From: JACKCP01 sp034007295
GTDB lineage: Bacteria; Desulfobacterota; Desulfobacteria; Desulfobacterales; JACKCP01
Direction of reading: 5' to 3'
Assembly: GCA_034007295.1 (NCBI GenBank)
Contig: JAVERC010000001.1
Coordinates: forward strand, 62,001-126,000
Length of the DNA: 64,000 nucleotides
Part shown: positions 8,403 through 16,790 of the stretch, piece after piece
How the letters are laid out: each line of letters starts with the position of its first letter
How positions within the stretch are numbered: the stretch's first letter is position 1
Made by a program: the position numbers and the translations under genes
The notes under the pieces: generated by a model
Seen by the model: only the letters and a program-made list of their open reading frames with translations
Databases searched by the model: none
What the model was told of the DNA's origin: nothing

Positions 8403-8596
8403 AGAATTAAGTTTAAATTGGTTTTTTATTGGTCAATAAATTAAAATTTCATATCTAGATAAGTTTCGACGCTTTTTATCGGTAAATTTAATCGAAGACA
8501 TTGATTGCAATTATTAATAGCCGTTAAAATCGATTGACATATTTCTTATCCTTTAATAAGTTCATTCACAGTTTAATAACTTACAATCGGTGAATT

Positions 8597-9295
8597 ATGG
8601 AACATACCTTTAGTATTTTTTCAATAGTTTCATCAGCCGGACTGGTTGTGAAACTCGTTCTTTTGATTCTTCTTGCTTTTTCAATTACTTCCTGGGCAAT
8701 CATTTTTTTCAAATTTTTTTCAGTCAGAAAAGCTGAAAAAGAAACTGAGGAATTCAACCAGACATTCTGGAAATCTAAAAATATTTCAGAGGCATATTCC
8801 AATAGTAAAAAATTGAGAAATACTCCAGTAGCAAGAATTTTTCGTATTGGATTTTCTGAGCTTAAGAAGTTTGATAATTTTGCAGGAAGCCAGGCTAGTG
8901 CTGCAATTGACAGTTCAAAAGCTTCTGTAACTATTAGAAGAAAGCTCCAAAACGGAATTTTAGAAGAAATGAAAAGGCTTGTTAGTATGGTGCCTTTTCT
9001 GGCAACAGTTGGTAACACTGCACCTTTTATAGGACTTTTTGGAACGGTTTGGGGTATAATGGATTCTTTTCATAACATAGGAATGTCTAAAAGTGTGAGC
9101 CTTGCAGTTGTTGCTCCGGGTATTTCTGAAGCACTTGTTGCTACTGCTTTTGGACTTGGAGTAGCCATACCGTCTGTAATTGCTTTTAATTATTTTTCAA
9201 CTAAGCTTGATTCTATAAATACATCTATGGAATCATTTTCTTCTGATTTTTTAAATATAGTTGAGTATGAAATTTTTAGATCTGGAAATAACTAA
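8597..9295 (+). CDS. tolQ: TolQ/ExbB-family proton channel protein
   Basis: A 232-residue inner-membrane protein of the MotA/TolQ/ExbB family. There are three membrane segments (~15-38, ~130-155, ~170-195). The hallmark region 'TVGNTAPFIGLFGTVWGIMDSF' spans helices 2-3, followed by 'GISEALVATAFGLGVAIP'. With TolR it uses the proton gradient to energise TolA and pull the outer membrane in at division. It opens a six-gene tol-pal set in canonical order, which supports TolQ over ExbB. Its stop is directly before the tolR ATG. Confidence 0.92.
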   Translation: MEHTFSIFSIVSSAGLVVKLVLLILLAFSITSWAIIFFKFFSVRKAEKETEEFNQTFWKSKNISEAYSNSKKLRNTPVARIFRIGFSELKKFDNFAGSQASAAIDSSKASVTIRRKLQNGILEEMKRLVSMVPFLATVGNTAPFIGLFGTVWGIMDSFHNIGMSKSVSLAVVAPGISEALVATAFGLGVAIPSVIAFNYFSTKLDSINTSMESFSSDFLNIVEYEIFRSGNN

Positions 9296-9709
9296 ATGGG
9301 TTTTTCATCAAATAAAAATAGATACATATCTGAAATAAATGTAACTCCATTTGTGGATGTAATGCTTGTACTTCTTATTATTTTTATGGTTACTGCACCT
9401 ATGATGATTCAAGGTGAAAATGTTGATTTGCCTGAATCTGGTTCGGGTAATATTGCTGGTGAATCGGTTAAATGGGTAATAAGCATAACTAAAGAAGGGG
9501 ATTATTTTTTTAACGATGAAAAAGTCGAAATTAATTATCTTTCTGATTTTTTACGAGATAAGCTCAAATCGGAAGAAAAAAAGCCTGAAGTCTATATAAA
9601 AGGTGACAAGGGAGCTTTGTATGGAAAAGTCGTTGCTGCCATGTCTCAAATAAAATCAGCAGGCCTTCAGAATGTCGGAATGATAACTATTCCTGTTTCA
9701 GAGGATTAA
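9296..9709 (+). CDS. tolR: TolR/ExbD-family protein
   Basis: A 137-residue single-pass inner-membrane protein. 'ISEINVTPFVDVMLVLLIIFMVTAP' (in pieces, residues ~12-36) is the conserved segment with the membrane-embedded Asp used in proton flow. The periplasmic part has the ExbD/TolR fold pattern ('YIKGDKGALYGKVVAAMSQIK'). It starts at the base after the tolQ stop and is followed by the TonB-C protein, as expected for a tol operon. Confidence 0.92.
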   Translation: MGFSSNKNRYISEINVTPFVDVMLVLLIIFMVTAPMMIQGENVDLPESGSGNIAGESVKWVISITKEGDYFFNDEKVEINYLSDFLRDKLKSEEKKPEVYIKGDKGALYGKVVAAMSQIKSAGLQNVGMITIPVSED

Positions 9710-9712
9710 GTA

Positions 9713-10588
9713 TTGACTGATAATAGTAAAGAAATTTCTTTTGTAGATGATAATAAAGCAAAAGAACCTGCATTTTTAATTTTTATAATAGTCTCTTTGA
9801 TCTTTCATGTTTTATTATTTTTTTCAGGATTTATTAATATTAATTTAGGTAAGTCAGATTTTGATATTCAAAAAAGTTCTCTTAATGTAACAGTTGTTGA
9901 GTCTTCTGAAACCTTATCTGAAAAAAAAGATCCAGTTTCACAGAAAGCGTCGGGAAAAAATATTGATATTGAAACGAAAAAAACTGATGAGAAACCTGAA
10001 ATAGTAAAAAAGACACCTTTGTTTTCAGGAGCTAAAAAAAAACTTCCTGAAAAAAAAATAATTGAGAAAAAAGCTGAGAAAAAAAAGCAGCAAAAAAAAA
10101 TAGAACAAAAAAACGATTTAATTGAAGAAATTGCAGCAATAAAAAAAGAAATTCAATCTGACAGCTCTACTAAATTTGATAAGGTATTAAAAGATATTGA
10201 TTCATTCAAAAATGAAATAGATTCTCAAAATAAAGGCAACACTTTAGAAAGTGATAATCTTTTTTCAGATCTTGAAAAAGGTAGTGAAAAATCAGATAAA
10301 ATAAATATTTACAGATATAAAATTGCTTATGAGGTTGAAAAAAAGTGGGCTTTGCCCGAAGAGCTTATAAACAAAGAAGACATGCTCGAAACATCAATTG
10401 TCTTTAAAGTCTTAAAAGATGGGACAATCAGCAGTATATGGTTTGATAGAAAATCCGGCAATGAGTATTTTGATAATTCTGTTTATAATGCAGTTAAAAA
10501 AGCAGAACCATTGCCTCCTCATCCTGAGGGTATAGATAAAAAATCTGTATTTGTTGGATTAAGGTTTACTCCGGAGGGATTAAGGTGA
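9713..10588 (+). CDS. tolA: TolA-like energy transducer with TonB C-terminal domain
   Basis: A 291-residue protein with a short cytoplasmic N-terminus, one membrane helix (~20-42), a long Lys/Glu-rich helical linker (~60-180) and a C-terminal TonB-like domain (~200-291, 'YEVEKKWALPEE...SIVFKVLKDGTISSIW'). This layout is that of TolA, which links TolQR to TolB-Pal. The start is TTG, eight bases after 'gagg', three bases after the tolR stop. Sequence similarity in the linker is low, as usual, so the name rests on layout and position. Confidence 0.85.
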   Translation: MTDNSKEISFVDDNKAKEPAFLIFIIVSLIFHVLLFFSGFININLGKSDFDIQKSSLNVTVVESSETLSEKKDPVSQKASGKNIDIETKKTDEKPEIVKKTPLFSGAKKKLPEKKIIEKKAEKKKQQKKIEQKNDLIEEIAAIKKEIQSDSSTKFDKVLKDIDSFKNEIDSQNKGNTLESDNLFSDLEKGSEKSDKINIYRYKIAYEVEKKWALPEELINKEDMLETSIVFKVLKDGTISSIWFDRKSGNEYFDNSVYNAVKKAEPLPPHPEGIDKKSVFVGLRFTPEGLR

Positions 10589-10595
10589 AATTTAA

Positions 10596-11906
10596 ATGAA
10601 ATTTAAATTGATATTGGTTTATATATTTATTTTTACAGTAAATATGCCCTTTTATTCTTTTTCAGATGAATATAAAAATTTGCAATTTATTGATGTAAAT
10701 AACCCGTTTATAAACAAAATTCCTATTGCAATTCCAGAATTTATTCCTTTGGAAAAAAATGAAAAAATATCAGAAATTATTGAAACAAGTAATGATTATC
10801 TTGGATATTTGCTAAGTTTCACTTCTTATTTTAGGGCGTCTGATTCTAGTTTAAATGTAGATGATATTGTAGGCACAAAAATTGATTTTCAAAGCTGGAA
10901 AAAAAATGGTTTTGAATTTTTAATTACAGCCGGCCTTTTTTATGATAAAGATACAGGTTTTCTTGAAATGGAACTTCGCCTTTTTGATGTATTGAAGGCA
11001 GACCTTGCTGTTGGCAAGCGATATACTGGAAAAGCTGAAGACTTTAAAAAAATGCTTAAAAGATTTGCATCAGAAATTATGGAAAAAATGTTTGGCAATT
11101 CAGGGCTTTTTGAAAGCAAAATTGCTTTTGTTTCTGATCTAAGTGGTCATAAAGAAATTTATTCCTGTGATTTTGACGGGGCAAATGTACAAAAAGTAAC
11201 TGATGATAAAACTATAAATGTTTCGCCTTCTTGGTCATACGATAATAGTTATCTTGCCTATACAAGCTATAAAAGGAATGTTCCAGAGATTTTTATTAAA
11301 TCGCTTACAGGTAAAAAAAATTATATAGTTTCCAAAAAAAGGCTTAGTATTACACCAAAATGGATGCCAGGGAAATTTAGCCTTGCTGCTGTTTTCAGTA
11401 TTGACGGAGACCCTGATATATATATAATATCTCCAAACGGTGAAATTCTTCAAACAGCAGTTAAAGGCTATGGAATTGATGTTTCGCCAGATTTTTCACC
11501 AAATGGTAAAAAAATGGCTTTTGTTTCCTCAAGAGGAGGAAGTCCTCAAATTTATATTAAAGATTTTTCTGAAAACACCATAAAAAGACTTACTTTTGAA
11601 GGCAATTATAATACTTCACCCTCGTGGTCTCCAAAGGGCGATTATATAGCCTATGTCGGGATGACAAAGGAGTATGGAATAAATATTTATACTATTAAGC
11701 CAGATGGAAGCCATATAAGAATGCTTACATTTTCTTCGGGAGATAACGAAGAACCTTCATGGTCACCTGATGGCTCGTTAATAGTCTTTTCAAGGAAAAA
11801 TGGCAGAAAAAAAAGTTTGCATTTAATGACTCGCTCAGGCGAGGATCAAAGGCAACTTGTAGTTAATATGGCCGGAAATCAGAGTGAACCGGCCTGGTCA
11901 CATTGA
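10596..11906 (+). CDS. tolB: TolB, periplasmic beta-propeller of the Tol-Pal system
   Basis: A 436-residue secreted protein. After a signal peptide (~1-24) comes the N-terminal alpha/beta domain, then a six-bladed propeller visible as repeated 'SPSWSYDNSYLAYTS', 'SPDFSPNGKKMAFVS', 'SPSWSPKGDYIAYVG' and 'EPSWSPDGSLIVFS' segments. TolB docks Pal at the outer membrane and TolA from the inside. It sits between tolA and pal as expected; its stop lies 30 bases before the pal start. Confidence 0.95.
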   Translation: MKFKLILVYIFIFTVNMPFYSFSDEYKNLQFIDVNNPFINKIPIAIPEFIPLEKNEKISEIIETSNDYLGYLLSFTSYFRASDSSLNVDDIVGTKIDFQSWKKNGFEFLITAGLFYDKDTGFLEMELRLFDVLKADLAVGKRYTGKAEDFKKMLKRFASEIMEKMFGNSGLFESKIAFVSDLSGHKEIYSCDFDGANVQKVTDDKTINVSPSWSYDNSYLAYTSYKRNVPEIFIKSLTGKKNYIVSKKRLSITPKWMPGKFSLAAVFSIDGDPDIYIISPNGEILQTAVKGYGIDVSPDFSPNGKKMAFVSSRGGSPQIYIKDFSENTIKRLTFEGNYNTSPSWSPKGDYIAYVGMTKEYGINIYTIKPDGSHIRMLTFSSGDNEEPSWSPDGSLIVFSRKNGRKKSLHLMTRSGEDQRQLVVNMAGNQSEPAWSH

Positions 11907-11935
11907 TAAAAAAAGAAATTAAAGGAGATTTTGTT

Positions 11936-12538
11936 ATGAAGAGATATTTTTCAAGGTTTTTTATTATTGCTTTGATTTGTGCTTTAGGGCTTTCTTTTGG
12001 TTGTTCTTCAAAAAAGGCTGACGTGAATGAAGGCATAACCCAGGAGCAATCTTCAGAAGAAGACAGATTAAATGCAGAGCAGGCAGAAAAAGACAAAAAA
12101 GCTGAAGAAGAAAGATTGCAGGCTGAGGAGCTTGAACGTCAGAAAAAACTTGAACAGCAGAAAAAAGAAGAACAAAGCAAACAAGAAGCTTTGAGAAAAT
12201 TTAGTGATGTAAATATTTATTTTGGCTTTGACAGTTCTGAAATATCTGAAGAAGCAAGAGCTATTTTAGAGGAAAAAGCACAGTGGCTTATGGAAAATAA
12301 AAATGTAAAAATCACTGTTGAAGGTCATTGCGATGAGAGGGGCACAACTCAGTATAACCTGGCTCTAGGGGAAAGAAGAGCTGAAAGTGTAAAAACATAC
12401 CTGGTTGCTCTTGGTGTAGACTCATCAAGGATTTTAACAATTTCATATGGTGAAGAAAGACCTGCTGTCAATGGTTCCGGGGATGATGCATGGTCTAAAA
12501 ATAGAAGAGCCGAATTCGTAATTGAATCTGGAATTTAA
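11936..12538 (+). CDS. pal: Peptidoglycan-associated lipoprotein Pal
   Basis: An outer-membrane lipoprotein (about 200 residues) that grips peptidoglycan. The start is ATG 11936 after 'aaggag'; an upstream in-frame TTG overlapping the tolB stop lacks a ribosome site. The signal ends at a Cys near residue 23 (S-F-G-C, a relaxed lipobox). A charged coiled-coil (~40-85) links to the OmpA-like domain: 'VNIYFGFDSSEISEEA', 'VEGHCDERGTTQYNLALGER' and 'SYGEERP'. The Asp and Arg that bind diaminopimelate are present in 'CDERGT' and 'NRRAEF'. Confidence 0.95.
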   Translation: MKRYFSRFFIIALICALGLSFGCSSKKADVNEGITQEQSSEEDRLNAEQAEKDKKAEEERLQAEELERQKKLEQQKKEEQSKQEALRKFSDVNIYFGFDSSEISEEARAILEEKAQWLMENKNVKITVEGHCDERGTTQYNLALGERRAESVKTYLVALGVDSSRILTISYGEERPAVNGSGDDAWSKNRRAEFVIESGI

Positions 12539-12546
12539 GAACTGAA

Positions 12547-12569
12547 AGCCGCTGTATTGTACAGCGGCT
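12547..12569 (+). other. Perfect hairpin between pal and cpoB
   Basis: AGCCGCTGTA-TTG-TACAGCGGCT is a perfect 10-bp stem with a 3-base loop, eight bases after the pal stop. Only a weak T-rich tail follows (aataattta), so partial termination that lowers cpoB expression is plausible. Confidence 0.6.
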
Positions 12570-12597
12570 AATAATTTAGATTTTACGGAAATTTTAT

Positions 12598-13446
12598 ATG
12601 AAAAGAATTTTTCCTTTTTTTATTATGCCATTATTTTTTTTTGCAGGCTGTGTTACTGATCAGCAATTTGCAGCTTTAAGTCAAAGAGTTGAAATTATAG
12701 AGTCTAAATATGAGAATATTAATCAAAAAATGGACTCAGTTCTCACTTCAATGGAAACTTTTGAAAGAGAAATAGACGACCGAGAAAAAAATCTGAGAAG
12801 CGGTTATGCTAACCTGATTGCAGAAAAAGCTAGTTTAAAAAATAAATTATGGGAATTAAATGGAGAAATTGAAAAAATTTTTTATGAATTTGACAATTTT
12901 TCTTCAAAGCTAAGCACCATAGAAAAAAAGTTTGTTTTACTAGAAGAAAGAACTCTTTCAGTTGAAGATTATCTTGATTTTGGTAAAAAAGAACAGGAAG
13001 AAAAAAATAAAAAAGAAAAAAAATCTGCTGATATAAAAAAAATCCCGGATTCTTCTCCTTTTATTCTTGATAAAGCAGGGGAAGAAGAAGTCTATGAACA
13101 GGCCAAAAAAGAATTTGATCTTGAAAACTTTGATACTGCAATGAAATTGTTTGTTTTTTTTGTAAAAAAATTTCCTAAATCTGATATGGCCGACAATTCT
13201 CTGTTTTGGATAGGAGAAATTTATTACAAAAACAAAGATTATAAGCGGGCAATTATTGAGTATCAAAATGTTATAGAAAAATATCCTCTGGAAAATAAGG
13301 TTCCTGCCGCATATTTAAAACAAGGCCTTGCTTTTTATAATATAGACAGAAAAGATAACGCAAAAATTGTTTTTGAAAACCTTATTTCAAAATATCCTTT
13401 GAGCAATGAAGCTTTGATTGCAAAGAAAAAACTTAAAAATTTTTAA
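12598..13446 (+). CDS. cpoB: CpoB/YbgF-type Tol-Pal accessory protein, predicted lipoprotein
   Basis: A 282-residue protein. The N-terminal signal ends in F-A-G-C at about residue 18, so here it is probably a lipoprotein, unlike the soluble E. coli CpoB. A long coiled-coil (~25-125) precedes three TPR repeats ('YEQAKKEFDLENFDTAMKLF', 'ADNSLFWIGEIYYKNKDYKRAI', 'PAAYLKQGLAFYNIDR'). CpoB coordinates peptidoglycan synthesis with outer-membrane constriction. It follows pal as in most tol operons and lies six bases upstream of ruvC. Confidence 0.9.
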   Translation: MKRIFPFFIMPLFFFAGCVTDQQFAALSQRVEIIESKYENINQKMDSVLTSMETFEREIDDREKNLRSGYANLIAEKASLKNKLWELNGEIEKIFYEFDNFSSKLSTIEKKFVLLEERTLSVEDYLDFGKKEQEEKNKKEKKSADIKKIPDSSPFILDKAGEEEVYEQAKKEFDLENFDTAMKLFVFFVKKFPKSDMADNSLFWIGEIYYKNKDYKRAIIEYQNVIEKYPLENKVPAAYLKQGLAFYNIDRKDNAKIVFENLISKYPLSNEALIAKKKLKNF

Positions 13447-13452
13447 GAGCTT

Positions 13453-13938
13453 ATGAGCGATTGCCGCAAAATTATCGGGATAGATCCTGGACTTGCTTCA
13501 ACTGGAATTGGAATTATAAAAGGCAGTTCTTATAAAATTGTATCCTATGGTTTCGGCTGTATAAAAACTTCAAAAGATATTAATCAGCAGGACAGACTTT
13601 ATAAGATTTATAATGATGTTTCAAATATTCTTAAACATGAAAAACCCTCCATTGCTATAATTGAAGATGTTTTTTCAATCCCTGAATACCCAAAATCTGG
13701 AATTGTTCTTGGAAAAGTATGCGGAGCAATAAGCCTTGCATGCTCTGTTTCTGGTATTGGGATATTGGAAATTCAGGTAAGGCTTGCCAAACAGATTTTG
13801 ACCGGAAATGGCAGCTGTTCAAAGGAACAGCTTGAAAAGGCTGTTAGGAAAAGACTTAATCATTTTGAAAAAATAAGCCCCTATCATGCCTCTGATGCAC
13901 TGGCACTTGCAATAATAGGACTTACGAGAGGAAGTTGA
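13453..13938 (+). CDS. ruvC: Holliday junction resolvase RuvC
   Basis: A 161-residue endonuclease that cuts Holliday junctions. The first catalytic Asp is in 'IIGIDPGLASTGIG' (residue ~10), the Glu in 'AIIEDVF' (~70), and the C-terminal acidic pair in 'SPYHASDALALAI'. It begins with ATG six bases after the cpoB stop and is followed by ruvA three bases after its own stop, forming a ruvCAB run. Confidence 0.96.
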   Translation: MSDCRKIIGIDPGLASTGIGIIKGSSYKIVSYGFGCIKTSKDINQQDRLYKIYNDVSNILKHEKPSIAIIEDVFSIPEYPKSGIVLGKVCGAISLACSVSGIGILEIQVRLAKQILTGNGSCSKEQLEKAVRKRLNHFEKISPYHASDALALAIIGLTRGS

Positions 13939-13941
13939 TTT

Positions 13942-14577
13942 ATGATTGCTTATCTTGAAGGTAAAATTTTTAGAAATTCTGAAGAAGGCCTTATTTTACT
14001 CGTAAACGGCATAGGTTATGAAATTCTATTACCTGAAATAACTTTTGAGTCTTTTAAAAATTATAAAAAAAATGATATTGTGTCACTTTTTATATATTAT
14101 CATCAGACAGAACGTCAGCCCTCTCCGATTTTAATAGGTTTTGAAAATGAAAAAGATAAGAACTTTTTTAAAAAATTTATTTCTGTTGAAGATATTGGGG
14201 TGATAAAGGCAGTTAAAGCACTTACTATTCCAGTTAATAAAATAATTGCGGCAATAGAGCTGGAAGATCAGAAAACTTTACTTTCTCTTAAAGGTATAGG
14301 AAAAAGAACAGCTGGTAAAATAATTGCTACATTAAAGGGCAGGTTTGGTGACATAACATCAACTGATTTAAAAAATGCATCAGAGTTAAGTTCTTTTGAT
14401 AAGCCAAATAATTTGATTGAGTCTGTTAAAGCAGTTATGGTTTCGCAATTAGGCCATCCTTTAAAGGAAGCAGAAAATCTTATAAGGGATGCTTTAAAAA
14501 GAAAACCTGATATATCAGATTTTGATGACTTGATAGAAGAAATTTATAAAAAGAGCGGCAGGGGAAACAGCAAATGA
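13942..14577 (+). CDS. ruvA: Holliday junction branch migration protein RuvA
   Basis: A 211-residue DNA-binding subunit. Domain I is an OB fold ('MIAYLEGKIFRN...ILLVNGIGYEILLP'), domain II has the helix-hairpin-helix pair ('FKKFISVEDIGVIKAVKAL' and 'LLSLKGIGKRTAGKIIATLK'), and a short domain III contacts RuvB. The gene overlaps the ruvB start by four bases (ATGA). Confidence 0.95.
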   Translation: MIAYLEGKIFRNSEEGLILLVNGIGYEILLPEITFESFKNYKKNDIVSLFIYYHQTERQPSPILIGFENEKDKNFFKKFISVEDIGVIKAVKALTIPVNKIIAAIELEDQKTLLSLKGIGKRTAGKIIATLKGRFGDITSTDLKNASELSSFDKPNNLIESVKAVMVSQLGHPLKEAENLIRDALKRKPDISDFDDLIEEIYKKSGRGNSK

Positions 14578-15614
14578 CAGATGAGGGTCTTAAATTTTTT
14601 GAATCAAGCCTTGAGGCAGACGAACTTTTATCTCCAGAAGAAAACAGATATGATTTTCTTCCTGATGCCGGAGATTTAAGGCCAAAATCATTAAAAGAGT
14701 ATATTGGACAGAATAATACAGTTAAGACTCTTGAAATTGCAATCATTGCAAGCCTTAAAAGAAATGAGCCAATAGAGCATATACTTCTTCATGGGCCTCC
14801 AGGACTTGGAAAAACTACTCTTGCTTCAATAATTGCAAATGAACTTAAGGTAAACCTTGTTATGACTTCAGGGCCATCACTTGAAAAAGGTGGCGATCTT
14901 GTTGGAATTCTAACAAATCTCAAAGATGGTGATATTCTTTTTATAGATGAAATTCACAGACTCCCAAAAATTGTTGAAGAACTCCTTTATTCAGCAATGG
15001 AGGATTTTGCAATAGATTTTGTTTTTGATAAGGGAATCCATGCAAGAACACACAGATTTAGATTGAACAGATTTACCCTTATAGGTGCAACTACAAGGCC
15101 TGGGCTTTTGTCTGCACCATTAAGAGACAGATTTGGAATATTTAAGGCTCTTGATTTTTATAATGTTGATGATCTTTTGGTTATTATTAAAAGGTCTGCA
15201 AAAATTCTTGGTGAAGAAATTGACCATGATGCAGGGAAAGTTCTTGCAATGCGTTCTAGGGGAACTCCAAGAATTGCAAATCGTCTTTTAAGAAGGGTAA
15301 GGGATTATGCAGCAGTCAAGGCCGACGGTATACTCAGATCAAAAGTAGTTGAAGATGCATTAAATCTTGAAGGCATTGATTCCATGGGACTAACAGGCCT
15401 GGACAGAAAATATTTAAGGACGCTGATAGATTTTTACAATGGAGGCCCTGCTGGAATTGAAGCAATAGCAGCTGCCTTGCAGGAAGAAAGTGATACACTT
15501 GTAGATGTTGTTGAACCTTATCTTTTAAAGGAAGGATTTATTTTAAGGACTTCAAGCGGAAGAAAAGCCTCGCATCTTTCATATTATCATCTGGGAATAG
15601 AAAAAAATGGCTAG
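14574..15614 (+). CDS. ruvB: Holliday junction branch migration helicase RuvB
   Basis: A 346-residue AAA+ motor. Walker A 'HGPPGLGKTTLA' (~65), Walker B 'ILFIDEIHRL' (~120), sensor 'LIGATTRPGLLSAPLRDRFG' (~165) and the winged-helix C-terminus ('GLTGLDRKYLRTLIDFYNGG') are all intact. It overlaps ruvA by four bases. Its 3' end overlaps the next gene by eight bases. Confidence 0.97.
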   Translation: MTDEGLKFFESSLEADELLSPEENRYDFLPDAGDLRPKSLKEYIGQNNTVKTLEIAIIASLKRNEPIEHILLHGPPGLGKTTLASIIANELKVNLVMTSGPSLEKGGDLVGILTNLKDGDILFIDEIHRLPKIVEELLYSAMEDFAIDFVFDKGIHARTHRFRLNRFTLIGATTRPGLLSAPLRDRFGIFKALDFYNVDDLLVIIKRSAKILGEEIDHDAGKVLAMRSRGTPRIANRLLRRVRDYAAVKADGILRSKVVEDALNLEGIDSMGLTGLDRKYLRTLIDFYNGGPAGIEAIAAALQEESDTLVDVVEPYLLKEGFILRTSSGRKASHLSYYHLGIEKNG

Positions 15615-16401
15615 CCCAATAGTTCTTATAACCGATTTTGGAACAAAAGACCCCTATGTTGCTGTAATGAAAGGGGTTATTTTATCTAAAAATCCTGGCC
15701 TTAATATAATTGATGGAACCCATGAAATTTTTTCTCAGGATATAAAACAAGCCTCATATTTTCTAAATTCAATTTTAAAATGGTATCCGCCTGATACTGT
15801 TTTTATTTGTGTTGTAGATCCAGGCGTTGGTTCCAAAAGGGATATTCTTGTACTGAAAATAAATAAATGTATTGTTGCAGCACCTGACAACGGCCTTTTA
15901 TCCGATGTTTTAAAAAATTTTGAGGCTGAGGGAATTTATAGTGTTTTAAAAAAAAATTTTATTTCATCTACAACCTTTGACGGCAGAGATATTTTTGCAC
16001 CTTTAGGTGCTGAACTTGCACAAAAGGGTACAAATATTCCCTGTCTTAAAAAAATCAGTTTGGATCAGATAATTATTAAAGATTATTTTTTGAAACCTCA
16101 ATTATGTGAAAATTTGATAATCGGATGCGTGGTTAATATTGACAAATTTGGTAATCTTATAACAAATATTTCTAAAACTGACGCATTAAAAGTTTTTTCA
16201 ACAACTGAAAATTTAAAGGCTTTTATCGATGAACTAGAACTTGGTAAAGTTATGCATACTTACTCATCTTCTTTAGAAGGCTCTTTATCAGCACTCTGGA
16301 ACAGCAGTGATTTTTTAGAAATTGCCTGTATAAACGCAAGTGCAAGGAAAAAAATTTGCGATTTGTCTGACAAAAAAATATTTTTAAAATTTTTTGAATA
16401 G
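15607..16401 (+). CDS. SAM hydroxide adenosyltransferase family protein (SAM hydrolase)
   Basis: A 264-residue member of the former DUF62 family, which splits S-adenosylmethionine into adenosine and methionine using a water or hydroxide. Key segments are 'VLITDFGTKDPYVAVMKG' (~6-23), 'FICVVDPGVGS' (~68-78), 'VAAPDNGLL' (~91-99) and 'IDKFGNLITNIS' (~178-190), with the SAM-contacting Asp residues in the first two. It overlaps ruvB by eight bases and so probably shares its transcript. The physiological role is not evident from context. Confidence 0.88.
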   Translation: MASPIVLITDFGTKDPYVAVMKGVILSKNPGLNIIDGTHEIFSQDIKQASYFLNSILKWYPPDTVFICVVDPGVGSKRDILVLKINKCIVAAPDNGLLSDVLKNFEAEGIYSVLKKNFISSTTFDGRDIFAPLGAELAQKGTNIPCLKKISLDQIIIKDYFLKPQLCENLIIGCVVNIDKFGNLITNISKTDALKVFSTTENLKAFIDELELGKVMHTYSSSLEGSLSALWNSSDFLEIACINASARKKICDLSDKKIFLKFFE

Positions 16402-16611
16402 ACAAAAAATGCTGTTTTTGGTTATTAAGGTTATAACTTTTTTTATTTTTTGTTAAATGTATTCAAAAAATTTGATAAATAGTAATAAACAGAAAAAAAA
16501 TTTCTTTTAGTTGTTGAGGTCAAAATCTACTTGTATGAGCATTAATTGTTTTAAAATTGACTTATGAATCTTTGTTAGAAATTGGGAAAAAAAGACAGTT
16601 TTATCAGTTAC

Positions 16612-16761
16612 TAAATAGTGATTGGCCGAAAGCGAGAATTTTGTTTCAGTTCAAGGAAAAGAAAAAATTTAATCTTTAGATACATTTAGTTTTTTGAGGA
16701 TTAAATTTTGAATCTGACGCTTAAATGGACAAAAAGGCCGTTTTCGTTCACTGACTAAATA
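16612..16761 (+). mobile_element. MITE-like element, full-length copy 2, with TAAATA direct repeats
   Basis: The body is 16618-16755 (138 bp), plus orientation, between TAAATA at 16612-16617 and TAAATA at 16756-16761. It begins GTGATTGGCCGAAAGCGAG and ends CCGTTTTCGTTCACTGAC. It lies in the 389-base gap before the YkuD gene and ends 36 bases before that gene's start. The rest of the gap (16402-16610) is AT-rich with no feature I can name. Confidence 0.75.
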
Positions 16762-16790
16762 TGAATTTTAGTTAAAAGGGCTTTAGGAGG

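Noticed and set aside
8534..8559. TTGACA with a TAATAA-like hexamer as tolQ promoter
   Set aside because: The spacing is only 14 bases; no convincing -10 at 16-18 bases.
10020..10160. A-rich low-complexity tract in tolA as a degraded region
   Set aside because: It encodes the Lys/Glu helical linker expected of TolA and the frame is intact.
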